From NCBI GenBank assembly GCA_014843695.1, contig CM026390.1:12750904-12814903 (forward strand): a stretch of DNA of 64,000 nucleotides. The letters are read 5' to 3'. This document shows positions 22,401 through 30,913 of the stretch, piece after piece (the stretch's first letter is position 1; the number at the start of each line of letters is the position of its first letter). A program made the translations under genes and the position numbers. Under the pieces are notes generated by a model. The model did not search any database. It was not told the DNA's origin and saw nothing but the letters and a program-made list of their open reading frames with translations. The DNA comes from Archivesica marissinica. Taxonomy: Eukaryota > Mollusca > Bivalvia > Venerida > Vesicomyidae.

Positions 22401-24575
22401 CTGCTCCTCTTGTTTCAGTATTGACTTCGTTATCTTATGTCATTCTGGTGCTCTTGTTTCAGTATTTACTTCGTTATCTTATCTCATTCTGGTCCTCTTG
22501 TTTCAGTATTTACTTTGTTATCTTATGTAATTCTGCTCCTCTTGTTTCAGTATTGACTTCGTTATCTTATGTAATTCTGCTCCTCTTGTTTCAGTTTTGA
22601 TATAATTATCTTATGTCAGTCTGGTCCTCTTGTTGCAGTATTGACTTCGTTATCTCATTCTGGTCCTCTTGTTTCAGTATTGACTTCGTTATCTCATTCT
22701 GGTCCTCTTGTTGCAGTATTGACTTCGTTATCTCATTCTGGTCCTCTTGTTGCAGTATTGACTTCGTTATCTCATTCTGGTCCTCTTGTTTCAGTATTGA
22801 CTTCGTTATCTCATTCTGGTCCTCTTGATTCAGTATTGACTTCGTTATCTTATGTCATCATCATTGTCATAGTATAATCACTATAATGTTATATGCCAAT
22901 TTCCAGAGACAATGACCAAACATCTAGCTGTAGAATGGGGAGAGAAGGGTATTCGAGTGATGTGTGTGGCACCTGGACCAATAGCTGATACCGAAGGCTT
23001 CAATCGACTAGGTACGTTACTTCATCACTGTGGGCCAGTCTGTCGTACTACATATTGTCGAAATATCTTCGCAATCCGGAAGTCGTTGATACGTCAACTC
23101 AATAAAATGTGTCGTATACAATTCCCAGGTCTCTTCGTCGTCATGTTCAAGGGGTTGATTCTTCACAGAAGAGCTGTTTGATTACCATTGTGCAGTAGTT
23201 AGAACACTCGCTTCTCATCTATGCAACCTGGGTTAGATTCTTGGACCGGGACGTATGTGAGATAGTACGTTAGTCGTGAGATCAGATAGTTGGGCTTTCT
23301 CAGAATATTTCCATTGTAGGCTTTCATTCGCTGTTATGGCTTATTTTGCAATTGTTGTAAAGTACTAGAAGTGCTTACTGTGATGACATGCTGCATGCAA
23401 GTCTTGGGTCGTTGCCTTCAACGCAACAGGTTTAACACATACAGGTTAAAGGATCTATCCTATAACTGTGATGACATGCTGCTTGCAAGTCCTGGGTCGT
23501 TGCCTTCAACGCAACAGGTTTAACACATACAGGTTAAAGGATCTATCCTATAACTGTGATGACATGCTGCTTGCAAGTCCCGGGTTGTTGACTTCAACGC
23601 AACAGGTTTAACACATACAGGCTAAAGGATCTATCCTATAACTGTGATGACATGCTGCTTGCAAGTCCCGGGTCGTTGCCTTCAAGGTCACACATACAGG
23701 TTAAAGGATCTATCCTATAACTGTGCAGGGTTGATACCTCACTAGTGTTCATGTTATATTTATGTTATATTTCGGGTTTTACGCCTGCATCAGCACCAAT
23801 TTGGGCTATTTCGCCGGTGGGCAGTTTACCTAACAACACCTTTCCTGGGCAGGCTCCAGCGGTTAACCAGTACTTGGGTGCACCAACCTCCGTAAGAAAC
23901 TACCAACTTTTTCATATAAATGAGACACGGTTTGAGCAGGGCTCGAACCCGTGACCATCAGTAATGATAGGTTACACTGGTATACAAGTCAGCGACCGTA
24001 ACCACTCGACCACGGAGGCGGACTCACTAGTGTTCATGTAAATTATGGAGTGTTTCATGGTGTAATGGATATAGTGTCTGCCTTGTAGTCGAAAGGTTGT
24101 GAGTTCGAACCCCATCAGAACCATGATGGAGGTGTATTTAGGCAAGGCTTTTAAATCCACAATGCCGCTTCTGTCTCCCTCATGACAATGGATTCCATCA
24201 GGAATGAGGTCTCGAGAGCAATTAAACTAATGTTGTAAGAACATGTGTAGTATTGTAAAGCTAAACAAAGTTTGTATAAACCAGTCTGTAAATTCCGTAA
24301 ATAGTTGAAGGTGATAATATATGTGGATTTCTTAACTAGGTCATCTGTATCTTATTTCAGGAGGACGGTCTTTTACAGATGCATTTATCAAAACTATTCC
24401 GATACAGCGAGTGGGTACGCGGGAAGATATCGCTAATACCGTACTATACTGTGTTAGTGATGCCGCCCAGTTACTGACGGGCACTACTGTAATTGCTGAT
24501 GGCGGTTCTTGGTTAACAAGTGACAATAGTTTACCTAGAATGAGACAATTGGTGGAACTTCATGCAAAAATGTGA
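13474..24575 (+). CDS. DECR2: Peroxisomal 2,4-dienoyl-CoA reductase (DECR2-like), spliced, 5' exon not seen
   Basis: NADPH-dependent short-chain dehydrogenase/reductase that reduces 2,4-dienoyl-CoA esters, needed for peroxisomal beta-oxidation of polyunsaturated fatty acids. Seven exons join in frame: 13474-13542, 15954-16071, 17400-17469, 18942-19066, 20361-20454, 22907-23011 and 24361-24575. Together they encode 264 residues plus a leading partial codon. The human enzyme has about 292, so roughly 28 N-terminal residues and the start lie in an unfound upstream exon. Visible motifs in order: the TGGGSGIG dinucleotide loop, ASRR after strand 2 (NADP-type), MDVRD, the NSAAGN loop, [10 protein letters not shown] with the family aspartate, HAGCAKAAI with the catalytic-type lysine (no classical YxxxK, as in DECR enzymes), [10 protein letters not shown], and [10 protein letters not shown]. 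It ends His-Ala-Lys-Met, a plausible type 1 peroxisomal targeting signal (human DECR2 ends AKL). All introns are GT-AG. Identification rests on my knowledge of the family; confidence is high. Confidence 0.95.
13907..14005. mobile_element. Small MITE with GGGAACAGGCGTCGATATAT end
   Basis: AGCCTGGGAACAGGCGTCGA to AAAAATCGACAGACTG. An inverted relative is at 757-925, and another copy at 35213-35905 is split by a different element. Confidence 0.65.
14199..14683. mobile_element. TTAA-flanked MITE, family B, internally duplicated
   Basis: Begins TTAACCCTTTCCTGCATAGA and ends GAGGGAAAGGGTTAA, imperfect terminal inverted repeats inside TTAA. A segment with AGAGATTTAGGTTAATATAC is present several times. 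No coding capacity. Piggybac-like by TTAA target and CCC start (inference). Confidence 0.75.
14691..15764. repeat. 49-bp minisatellite in DECR2 intron 2
   Basis: About 22 units of 49 bp (CATACAATACCTTTATCGCT, TGGCACATACAGCCGTTCCA, CATAGACGT). It starts within 10 bases of the right end of the family B MITE. Unit variants include GCTTCGC for GCTTGGC and CATTCC for CGTTCC. Confidence 0.95.
15954..16071 (+). CDS. DECR2: DECR2 coding exon
   Basis: Acceptor CCATTTTAG, donor GTATGC. One base completes the Arg codon split by the previous intron, then [16 protein letters not shown] and onward to LPIQMDVRD, ending in phase 0. ASRR follows the second beta strand and fits NADPH preference. Confidence 0.93.
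16187..16795. repeat. 36-44-bp minisatellite with embedded (GT)n in DECR2 intron 3
   Basis: Units carry GGACTGGCCATACAGCATGC, TGTCAGCAG and a GT run of variable length, the longest at about 16419-16452. Variable GT length changes the reading frame from unit to unit, producing spurious Cys/Val-rich frames. Confidence 0.93.
17112..17340 (-). mobile_element. tRNA-derived SINE, type 4 (DECR2 intron 3)
   Basis: Minus-strand head TTAGCGCAGTGGTTAGCCCA, box B complement at GATCGAATCC, tail complement of AGATTGATTAATATAAGTTG. Confidence 0.85.
17400..17469 (+). CDS. DECR2: DECR2 coding exon
   Basis: Acceptor TTCACCAG, donor GTAAGT. Encodes [16 protein letters not shown] then KVNILIN and one base of the next codon, matching the helix and strand before the NSAAGN loop of the SDR fold. 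Confidence 0.93.
17966..18225. repeat. 15-bp minisatellite in DECR2 intron 4
   Basis: About 17 units of TTTATGTGAAAGTAA or its TAC-ending variant, mostly alternating. As 15 is divisible by 3, both strands stay open and give false proteins. Confidence 0.95.
18298..18535 (-). mobile_element. tRNA-derived SINE, type 5 (DECR2 intron 4)
   Basis: Minus strand, TATACAAATTTATTTTAGCT tail at left, head ATAGTGCAGTTGATGCGCGG at right. Confidence 0.85.
18641..18930 (-). mobile_element. tRNA-derived SINE, type 3 (DECR2 intron 4)
   Basis: Complete minus-strand copy: head GATCTGTAGTCCAGTGGTAA, box B GCAGGTTCGATCCC, tail GGTAGCGAAGATAAATAAAC. It ends about 12 bases before the DECR2 exon at 18942, so the exon's acceptor region abuts the SINE head. 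Confidence 0.88.
18942..19066 (+). CDS. DECR2: DECR2 coding exon
   Basis: Acceptor CATTGTAG, donor GTACGT. Encodes [34 protein letters not shown] and IFDEYMK, ending in phase 0. The aspartate in MDID aligns with the residue implicated in catalysis in DECR-family enzymes (family knowledge). Confidence 0.93.
19224..19658. mobile_element. MITE with TACAGTCAAACCTGT ends, split by a family A MITE
   Basis: Left TACAG directly before a TTAA, right ACAGGTTTGACTGTA. A family A MITE (19229-19488) sits in the left terminus. The interior has CTTAAGCAGCC-type sequence. Fragments of the same family lie at about 14066-14200, 15818-15860 and 16797-16832. Confidence 0.68.
19229..19488. mobile_element. TTAA MITE, family A (DECR2 intron 5)
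   Basis: Ends TTAACCCATTCAACACCA and TGTTGAAAGGGTTAA. The centre has a strong hairpin made of GACGGCTCGTCACGAGCCGG-type sequence. Confidence 0.82.
19777..19957 (+). mobile_element. tRNA-derived SINE, type 5, 5' truncated
   Basis: GAGTTCAAGCCCCGCTGGAG through to AATAAATTTGTATAAAG. Confidence 0.82.
20008..20320 (+). pseudogene. Duplicate of the DECR2 active-site exon, split by an internal minisatellite
   Basis: Bases from 20008 read [18 protein letters not shown] then QLHAGCA, close to the real exon's [18 protein letters not shown] and QLHAGCA. The segment ends CCAAGGCAGCTATAA followed by GTAACA, matching the real exon's end and donor position. Between them the piece coding for roughly YQLHAGC has been amplified as about ten 25-bp units (20058-20307). 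Because 25 is not a multiple of 3, the frame is lost, and no clear AG acceptor sits at the start. I read it as an old tandem exon duplicate, possibly once a mutually exclusive exon, now broken. Confidence 0.8.
20058..20307. repeat. 25-bp minisatellite inside the duplicated DECR2 exon
   Basis: Ten units beginning TATCAACTACACGCGGGTTG. The unit is the coding segment of the exon duplicate (Tyr-Gln-Leu-His-Ala-Gly-Cys) and not intron sequence. Confidence 0.93.
20361..20454 (+). CDS. DECR2: DECR2 coding exon with active-site lysine
   Basis: Acceptor GTATTTCAG, donor GTATAG. Encodes [17 protein letters not shown] then [14 protein letters not shown] plus one base. It contains the catalytic-type lysine. 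A second, damaged version of this exon lies about 350 bases upstream at 20008-20320. Confidence 0.93.
20578..20829. mobile_element. MITE with CAGGGTTCCC ends (DECR2 intron 6)
   Basis: Left CAGGGTTCCCGCTGTCG, right CAGAGGGAACCCTG. Flanked by CAGTAG on both sides. Interior ATTGGCGCTAAATTTTGTGA is shared with 32661-32880. Confidence 0.82.
20920..22850. repeat. 44/39-bp minisatellite in DECR2 intron 6
   Basis: About 38 units: TTGTTTCAGTATTGACTTCG, TTATCTTATGTCATTCTGGT, CCTC (44 bp), with a 39-bp form lacking TTATG. Each unit carries CCTCTTGTTTCAG, a consensus-like splice acceptor. Interrupted at 21352-21663 by a transposable element with a target duplication. Confidence 0.95.
21352..21663. mobile_element. 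CAGGG-type MITE inserted in the 44-bp array
   Basis: Begins CAGGGTTCATTCTAGGTCAG and ends ACTGATCCCTG, with imperfect inverted ends. It is flanked on both sides by CAGTC (21347-21351 and 21664-21668), a clean 5-bp target duplication. Related copies occur at 29406-29693, 30914-31346, 38717-38996 and 59685-59895. Confidence 0.85.
22907..23011 (+). CDS. DECR2: DECR2 coding exon
   Basis: Acceptor ATTTCCAG, donor GTACGT. Encodes [18 protein letters not shown] then [17 protein letters not shown]. The APGPI.DTEG stretch is the substrate-loop region typical of DECR enzymes. Confidence 0.93.
23379..23727. repeat. 88-bp tandem repeat, four copies, in DECR2 intron 7
   Basis: Units start at 23379, 23467, 23555 and 23643 with TGTGATGACATGCTGCTTGC. 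The last copy has an internal deletion. Confidence 0.93.
23727..24022 (-). mobile_element. tRNA-derived SINE, type 2 (DECR2 intron 7)
   Basis: Minus strand: tail TTTCGGGTTTTACGCCTGCA at left, head CCTCCGTGGTCGAGTGGTTA at right, box B GGGTTCGAGCCC. Confidence 0.85.
24042..24285 (+). mobile_element. tRNA-derived SINE, type 5, divergent head (DECR2 intron 7)
   Basis: GTTTCATGGTGTAATGGATA and GTGAGTTCGAACCCC form a well-preserved tRNA-like head; the body GGCAAGGC and GAATGAGGTCTCGAGAG is type 5. Confidence 0.8.
24361..24575 (+). CDS. DECR2: DECR2 terminal coding exon with PTS1-like end
   Basis: Acceptor CTTATTTCAG. Encodes [18 protein letters not shown], then the SDR C-terminal block ending [14 protein letters not shown] and a tail closing with HAKM and TGA at 24573-24575. 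The terminal codons and the stop are also the first unit of a 31-bp tandem repeat that continues into the 3' flank. Confidence 0.94.
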
Positions 24576-24755
24576 ACAATTCCTTTAATTACATACAAAA
24601 ACGTGAACAATTCCTTTAATTACATGCAAAAATGTGAACAATTCCTTTAATTACATACAAAAATGTGAACAATTCCTTACATACAAAAATGTGAACAATT
24701 CCTTTAATTACATACAAAAATGTGAACAATTCCTTTAATTACATATAAAAATGGA
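24561..24755. repeat. 31-bp repeat that starts in the DECR2 C-terminal codons
   Basis: Units start at 24561, 24592, 24623, 24654, 24680 (short), 24711 and 24742 (partial). The first unit contains the His-Ala-Lys-Met codons and the TGA stop of DECR2. The others lie in the 3' flank. Confidence 0.95.
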
Positions 24756-24807
24756 AATTAGGAAATAATATTTATCTGTCAGTTATTTATTGGCAAATAA
24801 GGGTGCT

Positions 24808-25329
24808 TTAAAGCAACACTACCTCAGTGAAAACGCAGATTTATACAGAATGTAATTTCCTATTATATGGTATAATTTGTTTCCAAATATTTGCCTCAAA
24901 AACTGAGTATTTCAACTAATAAACAAGCGTCGTATACGCGGTTTGTTGACATAACAAAATAATGTAAACAGGGTCGACATACATGCGTAATACAACTTGT
25001 GTATCCCATATAACGAGATTTATGGTACAGATTTACCGTTATATCTCACATTTGTGCCTATGCATATTTATTTGTAGACTAATCTTAGTTAAATTTATTA
25101 TCTCTAAACGACAGTATCACGTGTTTAGTATTGACTACAATGACAAAGAAATGTCAATTCAGGAGCATGGATGACCGGTATATGAAATCCTACATTCACT
25201 TTTGAAAGTTTATAGACCACAAACACACTGTTTATTGATTCAATATTTGTGTTCGTAAACAATTTGTAGTAGCAATGCATTTATACGTGAACAATTTTGT
25301 TGGCTTTTTGCGATGTAATGTCGCTTTAA
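24808..25329. mobile_element. TTAAAGC-type MITE downstream of DECR2
   Basis: Left TTTAAAGCAACACTACCTCA, right GCGATGTAATGTCGCTTTAA. Shares AAACAAGCGTCGTATACGCG and TTGTTGACATAACAAAATAA with the copy at 58734-59224. Confidence 0.78.
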
Positions 25330-25654
25330 ATGATGTGATAAAACTACAAAAATGGTATTATAATGATGTCATTTGTGATGTCACTTGCTAAACAATGTTT
25401 TATTCAAACATGGTAAATTCTTTCTTTATTTTATATAGATACAACGCTGGGTTGTGTTGATCATAAAATTGTAGTGATTATGAATTTGTATTGATCATGA
25501 AATTGCAATAATTATGAAATTATTTAGTGTATTTGTGAAATTGCGACGAGCAATCACAGTGCATTCAGGTTTCATAAAAATGTACTCCATATCTTTATGC
25601 TTCACTATATAGATAAAGACAATACCGTTACAATTGAATATAACCTGTTTTGTT

Positions 25655-25810
25655 TTTTTATACAAATTTATATTAGCTCGATTGCGAAACAAGTTATTTC
25701 AACTTATATAAATCACTCTCGAGACCTCATTCCTGATGGAATCCATCGCCACGAGGGAGAGAAGAGGCAACGTGTAATTTAAATGCCTTGCCTAAGGGCA
25801 CAATCGTAAT
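25655..25810 (-). mobile_element. tRNA-derived SINE, type 5, head missing
   Basis: Tail and body in minus orientation (TACAAATTTATATTAGCTCG, GCCTTGCCTAAGGGCACAAT). Confidence 0.82.
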
Positions 25811-25991
25811 ATAACCTGTTATATGGTGAAGTCATCATATTACACAGCAGGACCTGATTAAGTACATTTCCCATCAGGAATAATTAACCTAGTGAATTAC
25901 GAATGATGATCATACAACACTGTACCGAATGCTATTTACTTGTATGAATGTTTGGCTAATCTCTTAATGAGGGCCTGGCCCATTTTTGTCC

Positions 25992-26199
25992 TTAACCCAT
26001 TCAACACCAAGTAACTCACATGGACTGCTCCATGATATTCATAAACCAATAAATGAATCAGAAAATCACATTTGGACAAGTTCATTTATCAAAATGGGTA
26101 ATTATGTCTAAAAATAGTCATATCACTGGCAAAAAGTGCAGATCACGATCTACACTTTTTGTAAGCCTATTTAGAGGTCTGTGGTGTTGAAAGGGTTAA
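25992..26199. mobile_element. TTAA MITE, family A
   Basis: Ends TTAACCCATTCAACACCA and GTGGTGTTGAAAGGGTTAA. Shortened central hairpin around AAAAGTGCAGATC. Confidence 0.82.
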
Positions 26200-26276
26200 G
26201 ATGGGGTATAAAAAAAGTTGATTTGCCAAATTACGTGCAAAGTCATCTTTATGATACTGCTCACATGTGTAAATGT

Positions 26277-26480
26277 TTAATGTATGTTCCATTATTGTCA
26301 AACCCCTTTTGGCCACCTAGACATGTTTTCCTGGGCCGGCTTAGCTGACCTAAACGGTTTACCAGTACTAAGCAATGTGTGTGAGATGCCTTACTCAATG
26401 ACACATTACATATGTGGCCTGACCGAGTATCGAACACGGGACCTTTCAATTACAAATCCGACACTACAATTATGTATATT
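26277..26480 (-). mobile_element. tRNA-derived SINE, type 1
   Basis: Minus strand: GTATGTTCCATTATTGTCAA tail, AAGCAATGTGTGTGAGATGC body, GAGTATCGAACACGG box B complement. Confidence 0.82.
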
Positions 26481-26523
26481 ATTGCTGTTAAAATGTTGGA
26501 TGGCATACGGTAGCTAAGCATTT

Positions 26524-26748
26524 TTAAAACTTTATTTATTTTACAACGATTGCAAAGCAAGTTTTAATAATCACTCTCGTTGGCTCGGATGAAAGCGTAT
26601 ATGTGGTCATAAATGTGGGAGGAAACCGGAGTACCCGGAGAAAACCCAACTCCGATCTGGCGACCATCTTGCATACTTCCCGGTCCGAGGATCGAACCCA
26701 GGTCGCATTGTGAGAAGCGAGTGTGCTAATCTGACAGCCTAAGCATTT
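26524..26748 (-). mobile_element. tRNA-derived SINE, type 4
   Basis: Minus strand: TTTATTTTACAACGATTGCA tail, GGGAGGAAACCGGAG body, GAGGATCGAACCCAGG box B complement, degraded head. Confidence 0.82.
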
Positions 26749-27340
26749 TGAATTTGTAGGTACAGTGGTGCTGGAGGTTTCTGGTGATTGCTGGAGGTTC
26801 AATTTTTTCAAAATGATACCAAATTGTGTATAGAATTGAGATGACGACATACAGGATATTAAGTCATATTAAGTCATTTGTTATTGAATTTATTCAGCGA
26901 GTCTTCTGAAGATTAATAAATTCAATAAGAAATGAACACAAATATAACATCCTGTTTATAACATAGTCGTCTAAACAACTGTAAATTCACTGAATTGCAA
27001 ATGTTTCGTGTACATGTGCTTCGGTTATTATTAATGAAGTGCGTTATGCGGTCAGTTGTAAATGAATAATAAACGCAGCAAAACGTAGTTCACAATTTAT
27101 TTATAATTGTACTTGTAATAGCTACTTTGCTTATGTGATAATAAGCAATCAGCTTTTAAATTTTATGAAACTACTGAAAAAGCAAACAACAAGTACATGT
27201 ATTCTAAACAACAGTGTGTACATGTATACTATTACGTTAATGTTACAACAAGAACTTTACTATGACATCACAACTATGTATTTACCAAGTCAGTCAAAAC
27301 ATTTAAATACTGGCTATTTGCACAACTTTCAGCACACAGA

Positions 27341-27583
27341 CAGATCTGTAGTCCAGTGGTGTAACACATTGAACTGGTAATATAGGGATCGCAGGTTCGA
27401 TCCCCCGTCTGACATTAATAAAATCTTTCAGACGGGACTTTAAACCAAGGAAAAAGAACCAGAGGATACTCTGGAATTGGTCTCTCTCTGTATCATTGCA
27501 CTATCCTCCAAAATCTAAAATGACTAATCTCTTCAGGTGTTGCTCATATGGGCAACCGGTAGCGACGATAAATAAACGTTATA
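27341..27583 (+). mobile_element. tRNA-derived SINE, type 3
   Basis: GATCTGTAGTCCAGTGGTGT head, GCAGGTTCGATCCCC box B, CCGGTAGCGACGATAAATAA tail. Confidence 0.87.
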
Positions 27584-27594
27584 GGAATACACCC

Positions 27595-27830
27595 CTGAAT
27601 TGTAATGTATACACGTATATAGAAAATGTTTTATTTCATCAAATACAAACAAACATTATAACATATGAAGTAATAGTACAGTGTATTTCGGCGGTGGTCT
27701 TAATAGTTGAACACGTACAACTTAATGATACTACTATGGACGTTGAAATTTTATAAACCTAAAACTATAGTGATTATTTCAAGAATGCTGAAAATTGATA
27801 TACATTTAGGTATAACTAAGAATGTGAATA
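27595..27830. repeat. ~200-bp dispersed repeat, copy 1
   Basis: TTTATTTCATCAAATACAAA onward, with copies at 30452-30640 and 30700-30900. Copies 1 and 3 both follow the tail of a type 3 SINE, so the block was copied together with it. Confidence 0.75.
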
Positions 27831-28519
27831 CCGAACCAAGACAGTATCACAGGAAATACATGGTACAATGGAATCTATCGTGTTAATAGTATCATATTTT
27901 ATCCCTATGATACTGTCGTAGTACGCTGATTCACAGTCCATGTCATCCACAAAAAATCTTCAAAAGCGACACTTCTTTTTTACTCAAATCCTTTAAATTG
28001 CTAAATTCTTTAAAATATTTTGTTTTCCGATTTTAACAGTACAACTGTTTTAAACATGTTCATCTATTTCGGAAATATAGTTTAAAATAGGTTATTCGTA
28101 AATCAGTGAGAAGACGACACTTCATTAGATTCTAAGAAAATGATATTCATCACCAAGCTTATTACATAAACAAGTAGGGCATATACGATTTTGACGAGGA
28201 ATGCTTTGTTATAATACACTACCATTTGTGGAGGAATAAATCTATAAATGGCCACAACTCTTGTCTAGGGAACAAAATGACATTTGCTGCTAAGGGGCAG
28301 CGGTGGGGGGCAGTGGACGGGGTAAAGCATTCCACTGAACCGCTCACCTGACATCCACTCACTGCTTGGACGCTATTCAATAAACAACGTCACATAATCA
28401 ATTCTCGATATGTTTAATACTATTTATGTTGGAAATGGCTGCATTACCGGTACAAAAAGTAGTGTTTGTTTATTATAGTGTCACCCCTATTTAAAGGGCC
28501 AACCATTTCTGACTTATGA
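27830..28519. other. No gene recognised
   Basis: AT-rich intergenic sequence; no exon-like segment or known repeat seen. Confidence 0.55.
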
Positions 28520-28710
28520 GACACCTCTTTTTTTTATGAACATCAGTACTTCCCAAATCATATGCTTGTATGCCAGGCTGGTAGGCAATCGGTAACCATT
28601 ATTTAACTAGCTGGCGGCTCACCATCAATACGGACCCCTGACGAGATTCGAACATTCGACCTCCCGCTCCGTAGGTGGACGCCTTAACCACTAGGCCATG
28701 GAGACGGTAC
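28520..28710 (-). mobile_element. tRNA-derived SINE, sixth head type
   Basis: Minus-strand head GTCTCCATGGCCTAGTGGTT with box B TGTTCGAATCTC. The body is unlike the other families. Confidence 0.7.
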
Positions 28711-28814
28711 ATGTATTGAAGCAAAATTTACAATCGATTAAATAATCCAGCTGAGAAGAAACTCCACGGCATCAAATTATTGTGTCAAATAAGTGTAGAA
28801 TATTTGCAACAGTT

Positions 28815-28984
28815 CTGTTACTGGATCTAGCCACTTATAAACCACAATCTATACGGTATTTACCGGATCTAGCCACTTATAAACCACAATCTATACGGTA
28901 TTTACCGGATCTAGCCACTTATAAACCACAATCTATACGGTATTTACCGGATCTAGCCACTTATAAACAACAATCTATATGGTA
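28815..28984. repeat. 42-bp tandem repeat, four copies
   Basis: Units begin CGGATCTAGCCACTTATAAA and are nearly identical. The last unit runs directly into the truncated left end of a family B MITE. 42 is divisible by 3, so the short open frame here is a by-product. Confidence 0.93.
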
Positions 28985-29337
28985 TAGAGATTTAGGTTAA
29001 TATACTATTATATCTCCATACAAACGACAGCCATTTAACCCTTTCCTTCATTGAGATTTAGGTTAATACACTATTATATCTCCATACAAACGACAGTCAT
29101 TAACCCTTTCCTTCATAGAGATTTAGGTTAATATACTATTATATCTCCATACAAACGACAGCCATTTAGCTATCATGCAGTGGATAAGTAGTCGCCATAT
29201 CTATCCCACCTCCATAGATATTACTAGAACTACATGAGATTCTGGCCTTTATTATGAACATTGGTTTGGCATTACATTGTCAATGTATATCGTATTGGTA
29301 ATGGCGTCAAGAGGTGCTTCTATGAAGAAAGGGTTAA
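28985..29337. mobile_element. TTAA MITE, family B, left end truncated
   Basis: AGAGATTTAGGTTAATATAC blocks in tandem, then TATCATGCAGTGGATAAGTA and a right end GAAGAAAGGGTTAA. The left end is fused to the 42-bp array at 28984. Confidence 0.75.
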
Positions 29338-29405
29338 TATGTACAAAATACATGGGCACATCCACATGTGTTTTATGATACACAACAGTTACTGTTAACA
29401 GGGGC

Positions 29406-29693
29406 ACAGTGATCATTCTAGAGGGCGAAATTGTCGCCATAGGGACCCTGACTTCTCCCTAAAAATATTTTATTATTTTTTGGTTTTTACAATTTTCAAA
29501 CAAAATTGTGTTTAGTAAGATACACTGGCCCATTATAAAGCACTCCTATTCAAATGTTGTATTTAATGGTTGTACTGTGCATTTTAACCCTATTTTGCAG
29601 AAGTATATTAAAGAACACCATTTAAGGAAGCGATCACGCGCTTTCTCACTTCTCCCAAAATTTCTGACCTAGAATAAACCCTGGGCATAAATC
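29406..29693. mobile_element. CAGGG-type MITE copy
   Basis: CAGTGATCATTCTAGAGGGC to GACCTAGAATAAACCCTG. Interior matches 21352-21663 in inverted orientation. Confidence 0.78.
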
Positions 29694-29988
29694 GCTGGTC
29701 TAGATTCTATGCCATACAGACATGCTAATACCCACACAATTGTTACTGCATTTTTGGCAGATTTGGATTTATAATTTTCTGTGACAATCTAAAGGCCCGG
29801 GCCTTCAGTGCCCTGTATGAACTACGTCACTTAATACACACAGTAGTATATTTTCGTCAAATCAGTGTACATGTATTAACCTTGTTCATATCGCAGTTGT
29901 TAGGCCTTGAGTGAACATCAGCAACTTCAACAGTGCTTTAGTCAGTCGTTTATTTCCAGTAGTCCTATTGTATTACTTTGTAATGATG

Positions 29989-30249
29989 TCCGCCTCCGTG
30001 GACGAGTGGTTAAGGTCGCTGACTCGTATACCACTGTAACCTACCATCTCTGATGGTCAAGGGTTCGAGCCCCGCTCAGACCGTGTATCATTTATATGAA
30101 AAAGTTGGCAGTTTCTTACGGAGGTTGGTGCACCCAAGTACTGGTTAACCACTGGAGCCTGTCCAGGAAAGATGTTGTTAGGTAAACTGCCCGCCGGCGA
30201 TATAGCCCGAAATGGTGCTGATGCAGGCGTAAAACCCGAAATATAATAA
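29989..30249 (+). mobile_element. tRNA-derived SINE, type 2, full length
   Basis: GTCCGCCTCCGTGGACGAGT, AAGGTCGCTGACTCG, box B GGGTTCGAGCCCC, body GGTTGGTGCACCCAAGTACT, tail CAGGCGTAAAACCCGAAATA. Confidence 0.88.
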
Positions 30250-30451
30250 TAATACTTTGTAATGTTCGTTTCGTTTGTTTTTCAGGTTTAAAGTCGCACA
30301 AATAGCTTAGATTCAAAGTTTCAAAAAATCTTTATTTGAGAAAAATAGAGATATGAAACTAAACTATAATAATGTATTTTAAGAGGTTTATTTATGCAAT
30401 CAGATGCAACAACCATTATGCTTTATTAACAATCCCGGAGCTCCTTTTATA

Positions 30452-30900
30452 GTAGTTTTTATTTCATCAAATACAAACAAACATTATAACATATGAAGTA
30501 AGTCAAAAATGACCCATGATCAAATATGGTATAATAGTACAGTGTATTTTGGCGATGGTCTTAATAGCTAAATATGTAAAATTTAATAATACTACTATGG
30601 ACGTTGAAATTTTATAAACCTAAAACTATATCAATTTTCTCATATGGGCAACCGGTAGCGACGATAAATAAACGTCATAGGAATTGTAGATACATATATA
30701 ATAGATATTTTATCAAATACAAACAAACATTATAACATAGGAAGTAGGTCAAAAATGGTTTCTTAATAGTTGAACACGTACAACTTAATAATAATACTAC
30801 CGTGTACGCTGGAACTTTTAAACCTGAAAATATATTACATATTTCAAGAATACGTAAATTGAGAAATATTTACGTGTAACTAAGAATATGAATATATGAG
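30452..30900. repeat. ~200-bp dispersed repeat, copies 2 and 3 in tandem
   Basis: Two direct copies (30452-30640 and 30700-30900) separated by a type 3 SINE tail (ACCGGTAGCGACGATAAATA at about 30648). Confidence 0.75.
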
Positions 30901-30913
30901 CTCTTACATAGGA

